From Achromobacter sp. Root83 (GTDB lineage Bacteria; Pseudomonadota; Gammaproteobacteria; Burkholderiales; Burkholderiaceae_B), in NCBI RefSeq assembly GCF_001428845.1, contig NZ_LMIU01000024.1, positions 64,542 through 128,541 of the forward strand: DNA of 64,000 nt. The letters run 5' to 3'. The notes under the pieces are model-generated. The model was not told where the DNA came from, did no database searches, and saw only the letters and a list, made by a program, of their open reading frames with translations. A program made the position numbers and the translations under genes. This document shows, piece after piece, positions 42,612-50,862 of the stretch. Numbering within the stretch: the first letter of the stretch is position 1; each line of letters begins with the position of its first letter.

Positions 42612-43336
42612 GGCGTGCGGGTCCAGGTCCATGCGCGGGCGCGGTTCGCGTGCCGCCAGCTCGGCGTGCGCAGCGTCAGGTGCCGCAGCAGACTCAGCGG
42701 ATTCGGCCAGAGTTGCGCGGCGGCTTCGTCATCGCCGCCCGGCGGTGGGCCCAACGCCAGCGTCCAGTCGGTGCCGGGACAAAGCCGGAATGCGGCGGCA
42801 TAGGAAACCGGCACATCCTTTATCCAGGGGGCATAGGGCGCGGGCGGCTGTTCTTCGGCCAGCACCACAAGCACGTTTTCGTGCCCCTGTTCGAACAGCA
42901 TCGCCGCTTCGATGAACGCATGCTCCAGGCCGTCATCTTCGACGGACAGGGCGACGGACTCAGCGGTTTCGCGGCGTATGATCGACCACTGCGCGGCGAT
43001 GGCGTTGTGCACGGACAGGCCAAAGGCCGTGGGTGAAAGCGGTTCGTCCGCCGCCAGCGATTGCAGCAGGCCGAAATTACGGGTGGTTTCACCATGCCTG
43101 GACGCGAACACCAGGGGCATGCCGGCATGAGCGTCGGCCAGCGGCCACGCGCAGGCGAACACCGCGCGAGCCAGGGGGCTCAGGCGGCGGCGTTGCATGG
43201 GGGGCAGGAAGTCCAGGCGGGGGGCGCTCTGATCTCCAATGGGGCAGTAGGGGTGTTCAGCCCAATCCAGCCAGCCGTCGGGATCTTGAAATCCTTGCGT
43301 CCAACCTTGCCATTGCGCGATTGAAAACGTCAACAT
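42608..43336 (-). CDS. apeC: Ketosynthase chain-length factor-like protein
   Basis: A 242-residue protein matching only the N-terminal half of ketosynthases (the Ketoacyl-synt_2 type). The segment RLSPLARAVFACAWP and the later SYAAAFRL are family-like. It lacks the active-site cysteine and histidines, so it should act as a non-catalytic partner (chain-length factor) of an active ketosynthase. It is the first gene of the operon; the AT-rich 112-base region upstream contains its promoter. Confidence 0.82.
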   Translation of the reverse strand: MLTFSIAQWQGWTQGFQDPDGWLDWAEHPYCPIGDQSAPRLDFLPPMQRRRLSPLARAVFACAWPLADAHAGMPLVFASRHGETTRNFGLLQSLAADEPLSPTAFGLSVHNAIAAQWSIIRRETAESVALSVEDDGLEHAFIEAAMLFEQGHENVLVVLAEEQPPAPYAPWIKDVPVSYAAAFRLCPGTDWTLALGPPPGGDDEAAAQLWPNPLSLLRHLTLRTPSWRHANRARAWTWTRTP

Positions 43337-43448
43337 AGCGCGCGAGTTTACTATGGGGGTCCGCGTCTATTTTGTTTTAAAAAGTTACCATTCATACATA
43401 TTCAGGGTGTAACTTACAAATTGTATTATCAACCAGTTACATAATTGC
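43337..43448. promoter_or_regulatory. Divergent promoter region of the APE operon and PPTase gene
   Basis: 112 bases, far more AT-rich than any flanking gene, separate the divergent apeC and PPTase genes. A perfect inverted repeat TACAA-A-TTGTA lies at 43415-43425, close to the PPTase GTG start at 43449. It is a candidate operator for both. No sigma-70 hexamers can be called with confidence. Confidence 0.5.
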
Positions 43449-44120
43449 GTGGCTATTCAGGAACTTTTCATCTGGTGGGCGGACGAAAGCGCCGCCGCTA
43501 ATTATGGGGTCAACGATCTGTCGCCGCCGGATGCCGTCCGGGCGGCGGCGGTTCGCGGTCCCAAGGCGCTGAGCGACTGGAAGGTCAGCCGCGCCCTGCT
43601 GCAGGCCGTGCGGGCGTCGATACCCGCGCCGGGCGTGTCGTCGCTGAGCCACAGCCACGGCCACGCGATTTGCGCCACGGCTCCCGCCGGATGGAAGGTC
43701 GGCGCCGATCTGGAACGCATCCGCCCTCGGGACGTCGAGCGGCTGGCGCAATGGGTCTGCTCAACGGCGGAGCGCGAGGCATTGGCCGCGCTGGATGGCG
43801 CCGAACGGCTGGAACGCTTTTACCTGCTCTGGACCCTGAAGGAGGCCTTCGTCAAGGCTGCCGGGCTGGACTTTCCCGCCGATATGGCGCGGGTGGGGCT
43901 CGATCCGGCGCCCGACGGACCAGGGCTGCTGCTGCGCGCGCCGCCCGGAGGGTGGGGCGCCGCCGCGTTTCGGGTCGGCCACGATTGGATGGCTTGCGCC
44001 GTATGGCAGGAGCCCGCGGCGTGGCCAGCCGGCACGGCGCGCCCCGGGTGGCGCGGCGCCTGGTCATGCGAGGTGCCCGCGCTGATGGCGGCGGGGCACT
44101 GGCGCACGGACACAGACTGA
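43449..44120 (+). CDS. 4'-phosphopantetheinyl transferase (Sfp type)
   Basis: A 223-residue enzyme starting at a GTG. It has the magnesium-binding GADLE (in WKVGADLERI) and the WTLKEAFVKAAG motif, both diagnostic of Sfp/AcpT-type transferases. It installs the phosphopantetheine arm on carrier proteins. Its place, divergent from the APE operon with a shared 112-base promoter region, makes ApeE and ApeF its likely substrates. The next gene, hmp, is separated by 89 bases containing an NsrR-type dyad. Confidence 0.88.
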   Translation: MAIQELFIWWADESAAANYGVNDLSPPDAVRAAAVRGPKALSDWKVSRALLQAVRASIPAPGVSSLSHSHGHAICATAPAGWKVGADLERIRPRDVERLAQWVCSTAEREALAALDGAERLERFYLLWTLKEAFVKAAGLDFPADMARVGLDPAPDGPGLLLRAPPGGWGAAAFRVGHDWMACAVWQEPAAWPAGTARPGWRGAWSCEVPALMAAGHWRTDTD

Positions 44121-44143
44121 AGCGGGAAGGGATTTCACGATTC

Positions 44144-44180
44144 GCTTTTAAAGATGTATTATAAATATATGTTTAAAAGC
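44144..44180. promoter_or_regulatory. NsrR-type operator upstream of hmp
   Basis: A 37-bp dyad centred on 44162 has outer arms GCTTTTAAA/TTTAAAAGC perfectly matched and an inner core AAGATGTATT...AATATATGTTT. That core fits the known NsrR consensus half-site AAGATGYATTT in inverted form. It is 30-66 bases upstream of the hmp ATG and would place the repressor over the promoter. nsrR itself is the gene after hmp. Confidence 0.75.
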
Positions 44181-44209
44181 GAGCACGATCGCACCACTAG
44201 GAGCAGCAG

Positions 44210-45427
44210 ATGTTGAGCCCCCAAACCCGCGAGCTGGTCAAGGCCACGGCCCCCGTCCTGAAGACGCACGGCGTAGCGCTGACCAAGCATTTCTACGCGC
44301 GCATGTTCGAGCACAATCCCGAACTCAAGCACATCTTCAATCAGGCCCACCAAGCGGGCGGCCAACAGCAGCACGCCCTGGCCGGCGCGGTGACCGCCTA
44401 TGCCGAGCACATCGAGGATCCTTCCGTGCTGATGCCCGTGGTGACGCGCATCGTGCACAAGCACGTCAGCCTGGGCATCCGGCCCGAACACTATGCGATC
44501 GTGGGCAAGCACCTGCTGGCTTCGATCCGCGAAGTGCTGGGCGAGGCGGCCACGGATGAACTGGTGGACGCCTGGGGCGCGGCCTATGGCCAGCTCGCGG
44601 ATCTGCTGATTGCCGAAGAAGCGCGCCTGTACGCGGAATCCGCGAACAAGCCGGGCGGCTGGACGGGCTGGCGGGCGTTCCGGGTGGTCGGCAAGCAGCC
44701 TGAAAGCGCCGAAATCACCTCGTTCTACCTGGCGCCGGCCGACGGCGGCACGGTGCCGGCATACCGGCCTGGCCAGTATGTATCGGTGCGCGTCTACGTG
44801 CCCGAATTGGGCCTCATGCAGCCCCGCCAGTACAGCCTGTCGGACGCGCCGGGCCAGGATCGCCTGCGCATTTCGGTCAAGCGCGAAGCGGCCGGCCATC
44901 AGACGCCCGCCGGGCGCGTGTCCAACGCGCTGCATGACCGCCTGGAAGAAGGCGGCGTGCTGGACGTGGCGCCGCCGCAGGGCGACTTCCATCTGCGCGA
45001 AGACAGCGATGCGCCGGTGGTGCTGCTGAGCGGCGGCGTGGGCCTGACGCCCATGGTGTCGATCCTGAACCATCTGGTGCGTGCCGACGACGGCCGCCAG
45101 ATCCGCTTCGTGCACGGCTGCCGCAACCGTTCGGTGCATGCCATGAAAGACCACATCAACGGCATCGCCGCCGAACGCGGCAATGTGCGCAAGGCGGTGT
45201 TCTACGAGGAAGTCGGCCACGGCGACGAGCCCGGCCGCGACTACGACTACCAGGGCCGCGTCGATCTGCACGCGATTCGCGACGAGGCCATCGTGCCCGG
45301 CGCGGACTATTACCTGTGCGGTCCGGCCGCCTTCATGCGCGCGCAGCGCGAGGCGTTGCAAGGCTTGGGCGTGGCGGAAGACCGCATCCACGCCGAGGCC
45401 TTCGGCACCGGCGGCGCGCCCGCCTGA
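44210..45427 (+). CDS. hmp: Flavohemoglobin, nitric oxide dioxygenase
   Basis: A 405-residue protein. The N-terminal globin domain (about residues 1-138) has the proximal His in RIVHKHVSLGI. An FAD-binding domain follows (RQYSLSD at about residues 204-210), then an NAD-binding domain (LLSGGVGLTPMVSIL, about 270-284) and the C-terminal YYLCGPAAFM. It converts NO plus O2 to nitrate using NADH. An NsrR dyad precedes it, and nsrR follows 58 bases downstream, so the two form a self-contained NO-response unit. Confidence 0.95.
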   Translation: MLSPQTRELVKATAPVLKTHGVALTKHFYARMFEHNPELKHIFNQAHQAGGQQQHALAGAVTAYAEHIEDPSVLMPVVTRIVHKHVSLGIRPEHYAIVGKHLLASIREVLGEAATDELVDAWGAAYGQLADLLIAEEARLYAESANKPGGWTGWRAFRVVGKQPESAEITSFYLAPADGGTVPAYRPGQYVSVRVYVPELGLMQPRQYSLSDAPGQDRLRISVKREAAGHQTPAGRVSNALHDRLEEGGVLDVAPPQGDFHLREDSDAPVVLLSGGVGLTPMVSILNHLVRADDGRQIRFVHGCRNRSVHAMKDHINGIAAERGNVRKAVFYEEVGHGDEPGRDYDYQGRVDLHAIRDEAIVPGADYYLCGPAAFMRAQREALQGLGVAEDRIHAEAFGTGGAPA

Positions 45428-45485
45428 GCGGTGTATCCTGGCGGCCTGGTCCTCCCGGGCCGCCCGGATCTCACTCCAACCAGCC

Positions 45486-45923
45486 ATGCAACTGACCCGA
45501 TTCACCGACTTCGGCCTGCGCGTCCTGATGTACCTGACGCAATGCCGTGACCGGCCCGCCGCCGTCACCATTCCAGAGATCGCCGACCGCTTCGCGCTGT
45601 CGCGCAATCATCTGGTCAAGGTGGTGCATTTCATGGCGCAGCGCGGGTGGGTCAGCACGACGCGCGGCAAGGGCGGCGGGCTGAGCCTGGCGCGTCCGGC
45701 CGCCGACTACCGGGTGGGCGACCTGATCCGCGAACTGGAGCAGCAGGGGCCGCTGATCGATTGCCATGAGCCGCCCTGCGCGCTGGACGGCGTCTGCCGG
45801 CTGTCGGGCGTGCTGGCGCAGACGCTGCAGGCATTCTATGACGTGCTCAACGGCTATACGCTGGCCGACCTGGTGCGAGAACCGACGGCGGCCGCCATCA
45901 TCAAGTTGCACCGCGTGGCCTGA
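45486..45923 (+). CDS. nsrR: Nitrite/NO-sensing Rrf2 repressor
   Basis: A 145-residue Rrf2-family regulator. The N-terminal winged HTH (residues about 1-60, MQLTRFTDFGLRVLMYL and ALSRNHLVKVVH) is followed by the Fe-S ligand cysteines in the exact NsrR spacing C-x4-C-x5-C (CHEPPCALDGVC). NO disrupts the cluster and lifts repression. It lies downstream of hmp and is probably auto-regulated through the dyad at 44144. Its 3' end begins a short 26-bp repeat. Confidence 0.93.
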   Translation: MQLTRFTDFGLRVLMYLTQCRDRPAAVTIPEIADRFALSRNHLVKVVHFMAQRGWVSTTRGKGGGLSLARPAADYRVGDLIRELEQQGPLIDCHEPPCALDGVCRLSGVLAQTLQAFYDVLNGYTLADLVREPTAAAIIKLHRVA

Positions 45924-45976
45924 GATCACGCATGCACCGCATGCCCTGAGATCACTTTGCACCGCGTGCCCCGAGG
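45907..45976. repeat. Tandem 25/26-bp repeat at the nsrR 3' end
   Basis: TGCACCGCGTGGCCTGAGAT (45907), TGCACCGCATGCCCTGAGAT (45933) and TGCACCGCGTGCCCCGAGG (45958) repeat with a 25-26 bp period. The first copy contains the last codons and stop of nsrR, so the array looks like a tandem duplication of the gene end. Confidence 0.7.
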
Positions 45977-46095
45977 CCGGGCAGCGTCCCAGCGGGCATG
46001 ATGTTTGGTTATGGCCCCTGCGGCGTTTGGCATTTGCCGGCGCGGGCGCGCGTGTTACAGAATGGACGCATTCGCAGTCTTTTTTGGATAACGGT

Positions 46096-47343
46096 ATGCG
46101 CGTTTGCGTAATCGGCGCCGGCGTCGTGGGTGTCGCATCGGCCTATTTTCTGGCGCGTCAGGGCCATGACGTGGTGCTGGTGGACGGCCAGCCCCGTCCG
46201 GCGGAAGTCTCCAGCTATGCCAATGGCGGCCAGCTCAGCTACAGCTATGTGGCGCCGCTGGCAGGGCCGGGCGTGCTGCCCAGCGTGCCCGGGTGGCTGC
46301 TGCGCCAGGACTCGCCGTTGCGCTTCCGGCCACGGCTGGATCCCCATCAGTGGCGCTGGTGCCTGCAATTCGCGCTGGCGTGCCGGGCATCGGTGGCCAG
46401 GAAGTCCACCGCCCAGCTCCTGACCCTGTCCTATCTCAGCCGCGACGTGATGCATGCCTTGCTGGAACAGGAGAACCTGGACTTCGGCCATCTGAAGAAC
46501 GGCAAGCTCATCGCCTACCGCAGCGCGGAATTGCTGGACAAGGCCCGCGCGCTGGTGGCCTACCAGGCCGCGCACGGCGCCGACCAGCAGGTGTTGGACG
46601 CCGCCCAGACGCTGGCGCGCGAACCCGCGCTGGCCGGCATGGGCGGCAGCCTGGCCGGCGCCATCTATACCCCCAGCGAAGAGGCGGGCGATTGCCGCCA
46701 GTTCACCGAGGCGCTGTTCGACCGCCTGCAGACACTGGGCAACGTGCAGTGCGCCATGTCCAATCCCGTCTCCGGCCTGCAGCGCGAAGGCCGCCGTATC
46801 GTGGCCGTCAATACCCGGGACGGCGACATCGGCGCCGATGCCGTGGTACTCGCCACCGGCATCGGCACCCGCGCCCTGCTCAAGCCCCTGGGGCACGACG
46901 TGCCCTTGTATCCGCTCAAGGGATACAGCCTGAGCGTGCCGCTGGCGGAAGACGACACGGTGGCGCCGCGCATCAGCGTGACCGACTACGAACGCCGCAT
47001 CGTCTACGCGCGCGTGGGTGGGGTGCTGCGGATCGCGGCCATGGTCGACATCGGCAGCGCCAATGCCGATATCGACACGGCGCGCATCGATCTGCTCAAG
47101 CGCCAGGTGCACGAGGCCTTTCCCGCGCTGGATCTGCGCCAGGCCATACCGTGGGCCGGACTGCGACCGGCCACACCCACGGGCAAGCCGCTGATCGGGC
47201 GCAGCCCGGCGGCCGACAACCTTTGGCTGAACATCGGCCAGGGCGCGCTGGGCTTCACCTTGGCCTGCGGCAGCGCCGCGCTGCTGGCCGCGCAGATGAC
47301 CGGCCTGGAATTGCCGCTGGACGCCACGCCGTTCAGGCCCTGA
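46096..47343 (+). CDS. dadA: D-amino acid dehydrogenase (DadA-like)
   Basis: A 415-residue FAD-dependent oxidoreductase with the N-terminal dinucleotide-binding motif VIGAGVVGVASAYFLARQG and the DadA-type segments SSYANGGQLSYSYVAPLA, YPLKGYSLSVPL and WAGLRPATPTGKPLIG. It oxidises D-amino acids such as D-alanine and feeds electrons to the respiratory chain at the membrane. dadX and the usual partner genes are not adjacent. The gene is alone between nsrR and a convergent oxidoreductase gene. Confidence 0.85.
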   Translation: MRVCVIGAGVVGVASAYFLARQGHDVVLVDGQPRPAEVSSYANGGQLSYSYVAPLAGPGVLPSVPGWLLRQDSPLRFRPRLDPHQWRWCLQFALACRASVARKSTAQLLTLSYLSRDVMHALLEQENLDFGHLKNGKLIAYRSAELLDKARALVAYQAAHGADQQVLDAAQTLAREPALAGMGGSLAGAIYTPSEEAGDCRQFTEALFDRLQTLGNVQCAMSNPVSGLQREGRRIVAVNTRDGDIGADAVVLATGIGTRALLKPLGHDVPLYPLKGYSLSVPLAEDDTVAPRISVTDYERRIVYARVGGVLRIAAMVDIGSANADIDTARIDLLKRQVHEAFPALDLRQAIPWAGLRPATPTGKPLIGRSPAADNLWLNIGQGALGFTLACGSAALLAAQMTGLELPLDATPFRP

Positions 47344-47361
47344 CCCCGCGGTCAAACGGAT

Positions 47362-48036
47362 CTACGTCGGCACGCCTGGCGTCTCGGCCCGGGCCGGCGC
47401 GGGCGCTTCCCACACGCTGTGACTGCGGGGGGTCTCGAGCCGGTAATCCGAATACTTCCGGGTAAAGAACTCGGCGCCCAGCGTCTCTGCCGCTGCCAAC
47501 GGCCGCCGCGGATCGAGCGCCACTTCGCCGCGCCGGTTGCCGGCGCCGTGCACGTAGCCGACGAAATCCGAATGCGTATAGCGCGCGTACTCCTGCACCT
47601 GATGCACGATGCCGAGCGCGGCGCCCGGATAGGTTTCTTCGGACGCCACAGCCAGGCCCAGGCGCTTGCCGGCCATGTGCGTCTTGACGCGTTCCGGTTC
47701 CGGGCCCGCGCCTGCGTAGTGGCTGAACGAGCGGTCGAAAAATGCCTTGGCCTGCGCGGACATGCCGTACCAGTAGACGGGGGTGCAGATCAGCACGCCG
47801 TCGGCGGGAAGAAAGTGCTCCAGGAACAGTTCGGCGTAGCGGTCGGCGGGCACGTCCGCGTGCCGCAGGTCCGGCAGGAACCCCTGGATGTAATCGTCCA
47901 GGAACAGCAGGGTCGTGAACGACCCGGCCGCGTCGGCGCCGTGTCGGGCGGCCTCGCCCAGCGCGGCACTGTTGCCGTTGCGGCGCGGGCTGCCGACCAG
48001 GATGAGCAGGCGGTTGGATTGTTGATTTGAATTCAT
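47362..48036 (-). CDS. Flavodoxin-like NAD(P)H-dependent oxidoreductase
   Basis: A 224-residue protein of the NADPH-dependent FMN reductase family. Its phosphate-binding loop is GSPRRNGNSAAL (about residues 17-28), and TPVYWYGMSAQAKAFFDR is the flavin-contacting segment. It probably reduces quinones, flavins or nitro compounds. The start at 48036 is chosen over one four codons upstream. It is divergent from a LysR regulator, which likely controls it. Confidence 0.85.
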   Translation of the reverse strand: MNSNQQSNRLLILVGSPRRNGNSAALGEAARHGADAAGSFTTLLFLDDYIQGFLPDLRHADVPADRYAELFLEHFLPADGVLICTPVYWYGMSAQAKAFFDRSFSHYAGAGPEPERVKTHMAGKRLGLAVASEETYPGAALGIVHQVQEYARYTHSDFVGYVHGAGNRRGEVALDPRRPLAAAETLGAEFFTRKYSDYRLETPRSHSVWEAPAPARAETPGVPT

Positions 48037-48159
48037 GCTTGGCTCCAAGGGTGGAAGGGAAAGACCTGAATCCCAAGGCGAATGGTGGCGCTTGAGGGGG
48101 GGGGCGACAAATGACGATTCCTTGATTAAGATGAATTCAATTCATTCAGGAATCTGGCC

Positions 48160-49044
48160 ATGTTCGCCTCGCTTCCCGTCACCGCGCTGCGCGCGTTCGA
48201 GGCCGCGGCCCGGCTGCGCAGCTTCAAGCTTGCGGCGGCCGAGCTCTCCGTCACGCCGACCGCGGTGTCCCATCAGATCAAGGCACTGGAACGGCACGTG
48301 GGATGCGCGCTGTTCGATCGCGTGCCGCGCGGGGTGCGCCTGACGGACAAGGGCGCGCGCCTGTTCGCGGGCGTGCATGGCGCCTTGCTGGACGTGGCGC
48401 AGACCCTGGATGCCCTGCGGCCCGCGCCCGCCTCGGGGGCGCTGACGGTGTCCACGACGCATTCGTTCGCGGCGCTGTGGCTGGTGCCGCGGCTGGGACG
48501 TTTCCACCAGGCCTGTCCGCAATACCAGTTGCGCCTGGACGCCAACCCGGACGCCGTGGATCTGCTGCAGGACGCCAGCGTGGACGTGGCCATCCGCTAT
48601 AGCCGCCAGCGCTATCCGGCGCTGCATGCGGCCTGCGCGCTCCCCGAATGGTTCGGCGTCTACGGGTCGCCGGCGCAAGTGGCGCGGGCGGGCAGGCGCG
48701 CGCCCGCGCTGGTGACCGTGCGCTGGCAGGATTCCGAGCTGTACGGCCAGGGGTGGCAGGACTGGTGCGGGGCCGCCGGACTGCCGGCGTGGCGCCGGCC
48801 CGCCACCGAGCACGCCTACACGGAAGAACACTATGCCTTGCAGGCCGCCATCGCGGGCCAGGGCCTGGTGCTGGCCAGTTCGGTCATGGTGTCGGACAGC
48901 GTTGCCGCGGGAACGCTGGTGCCGTTCCGCCCGCAGGTCCGCGTCGAGGGTTCGGTCTATACCGCGCTGTGCGCGCCCGGGCGCGAACGGCACCCGCCCG
49001 TCAGGGCTTTTCTGACGTGGCTGCGCAAGGAATTCCGCGCTTAG
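48160..49044 (+). CDS. LysR family regulator (GcvA-like)
   Basis: A 294-residue LysR protein: HTH with LRSFKLAAAELSVTPTAVSH (about residues 19-38) and effector domain motifs HSFAALWLVPRLGRF and GQGLVLASSVMV typical of the GcvA subgroup. It is divergent from the flavodoxin-like oxidoreductase gene, which is the likely target. The 123-base intergenic space includes a G-run at about 48097-48106. Confidence 0.88.
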   Translation: MFASLPVTALRAFEAAARLRSFKLAAAELSVTPTAVSHQIKALERHVGCALFDRVPRGVRLTDKGARLFAGVHGALLDVAQTLDALRPAPASGALTVSTTHSFAALWLVPRLGRFHQACPQYQLRLDANPDAVDLLQDASVDVAIRYSRQRYPALHAACALPEWFGVYGSPAQVARAGRRAPALVTVRWQDSELYGQGWQDWCGAAGLPAWRRPATEHAYTEEHYALQAAIAGQGLVLASSVMVSDSVAAGTLVPFRPQVRVEGSVYTALCAPGRERHPPVRAFLTWLRKEFRA

Positions 49045-49190
49045 GGCGATTCTCCGGATCGGCCCGAGGCGCGGGGGCAGCGGCAACCCCGACTGTCCCG
49101 CCGCCACGCTGGACGAAATCCTGGTGCAATGCGTCAATGACAGCGTCGCCGCAATCGGCGCGCCCATTCAATCAGCGGAGCCCGCGAGCC

Positions 49191-50096
49191 GTGAATCGAT
49201 TCCATGAAATGACGGTTTTTTTGGCGGTGGCCGAAGCCGGCAGCTTCGCCGCCGCCTCCCGCCGCCTTGAAATGTCCGCGCCCTCGGTGACGCGCAGCGT
49301 CGCGGCGCTGGAACACCGGCTGGGCGCCTTGCTGCTGGTGCGCACCACCCGCAGCCTGCGCCTGACCGAGGCGGGGCAGCGTTACGCCGCCGACTGCCGC
49401 CGGATCCTCGACGAGGTCGAACAGGCCGATGACGCCGCCGCGGGCGCGATGTCCGCGCCGCGCGGCGCGCTCGGCATCACCGCGCCTGCCTTGTTCGGCG
49501 AACTGCACGTGATGCCCGCCGTGCTGGGCTACCTGCGCGAACACCGCGAGGTCTCGGTGCGAGCGCTGCTGGTCGACCGCGTGGTGAATCTGCTGGACGA
49601 AGGCATCGACGTGGCCGTGCGCATCGGCGCCTTGCCGGATTCCACGCTGACCGCGGTGCCGGTCGGGCATGTGCGCCGCGTGGTCTGCGCGTCGCCTGAC
49701 TTCCTGCGGCAGCACGGCGCGCCCCAGGACCTGGATGCGCTGCATCGTTTCTGCACCATCACTGCGGCCATGGAGGGCAGGGGGCCGCAATGGCGCTTCC
49801 TGCAGGACGGGGAAGCCCGGCGACTGAATGTGGAATCGCAGCTCACGGTGACGTCGTTTCAGGCCGCCGTGATGGCGGCCCGCGAGGGCTGGGGCCTGAC
49901 GCAGGTGGTGTCCTATCAGGTGGCCAGGCATCTGGCCAGCGGCGCCCTGGAAGTGGTGCTGCGGGATTTCGAGCTGCCGCCGATGCCGGTCCATGTGGTG
50001 TACCCCGAAGGCCGCAAGAGTTCGGCCAAGGTGCGCAGCTTCGTGGAATTCTGCGTGCAGGCGCTGCGCCGCGATCTGGCCGCGCTGCCGGCCTGA
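49191..50096 (+). CDS. LysR family regulator
   Basis: A 301-residue LysR protein of the CrgA/YafC type, starting at GTG 49191 (the family's usual MNRF...M start). HTH is SFAAASRRLEMSAPSVTRSV and the effector domain has the family's GALGITAPALFGELHVMPA and RIGALPDS segments. It lies 147 bases after another LysR gene on the same strand and upstream of a glutathione transferase gene, which is a plausible target. Confidence 0.87.
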   Translation: MNRFHEMTVFLAVAEAGSFAAASRRLEMSAPSVTRSVAALEHRLGALLLVRTTRSLRLTEAGQRYAADCRRILDEVEQADDAAAGAMSAPRGALGITAPALFGELHVMPAVLGYLREHREVSVRALLVDRVVNLLDEGIDVAVRIGALPDSTLTAVPVGHVRRVVCASPDFLRQHGAPQDLDALHRFCTITAAMEGRGPQWRFLQDGEARRLNVESQLTVTSFQAAVMAAREGWGLTQVVSYQVARHLASGALEVVLRDFELPPMPVHVVYPEGRKSSAKVRSFVEFCVQALRRDLAALPA

Positions 50097-50201
50097 GGCT
50101 GCTTTATTTCATGCGCCGCAAGAGTGTCTTGCCGACGCTGGCCGTTCACCTTTGGCGCGCGGCGGTCCAAGATGGAAGCTCGATTCCACCTGGAGCCCCT
50201 G

Positions 50202-50831
50202 ATGCAAGCCACCCCCCTGACGTTCTACAGCTTTTCCCTGTCCGGCCATGCGCACCGCGTCGCGCTGATGCTGTCCCTGCTGGACGTGCCGCACCGGACC
50301 GTCAACGTGGACCTGCGGGGCGGAGAACAGAAACGGCCTGAATTCCTGATGCTCAACGCGTTTGGCCAGGTGCCGGTGATCGACGACGGCGGCGTCGTGG
50401 TCGCCGATTCGACCGCCATCCTGATCTATCTGGCCAAGCGTTATGGCGGCGACGCATGGCTGCCCGCCGATCCGGCGGGCGCCGCCGCCGTGCAGCGCTG
50501 GCTGTCGGCGGCATCCGGCCCGTTGGCGACCGGCCCCGCCGCGGCACGGCTGGTGACGCTGTTTGGCGCGCCGTACGACGCCGAGAGCACCGTGGCGCGC
50601 GCGCATGCCTTTCTGGCCGTCCTGGACAAAGAGCTGGGCCGCCGCGATTTCCTGGCGGGCAGCGCGCCGACCATCGCGGACGTGGCTTGTTATGCCTACG
50701 TGGCGCATGCGCCCGAGGGCAACGTGTCCCTGGCGGACTATCCGGATGTCAGGGCGTGGCTCGCCCGCATCGAGAACCTGCCGCGCTTTGTCCCCATGGC
50801 CTCGTCCCCCGTGGGCCTGTTGGCTGCTTGA
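50202..50831 (+). CDS. Glutathione S-transferase
   Basis: A 209-residue two-domain GST. The thioredoxin-like N-terminal domain (about residues 1-80) has the start SFSLSGHAHRVALML and the cis-Pro/glutathione site FGQVPVIDDGGVVVADSTAI. The helical C-terminal domain has the capping-box segment SAPTIADVACYAYV. It conjugates or reduces electrophiles with glutathione. A TGGAG precedes the ATG at 50202. The PNPOx-like gene starts 32 bases after its stop, so they probably form an operon. Confidence 0.88.
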   Translation: MQATPLTFYSFSLSGHAHRVALMLSLLDVPHRTVNVDLRGGEQKRPEFLMLNAFGQVPVIDDGGVVVADSTAILIYLAKRYGGDAWLPADPAGAAAVQRWLSAASGPLATGPAAARLVTLFGAPYDAESTVARAHAFLAVLDKELGRRDFLAGSAPTIADVACYAYVAHAPEGNVSLADYPDVRAWLARIENLPRFVPMASSPVGLLAA

Positions 50832-50862
50832 AGACGGGCGCCGCGCCCGCGTGGACATCATC

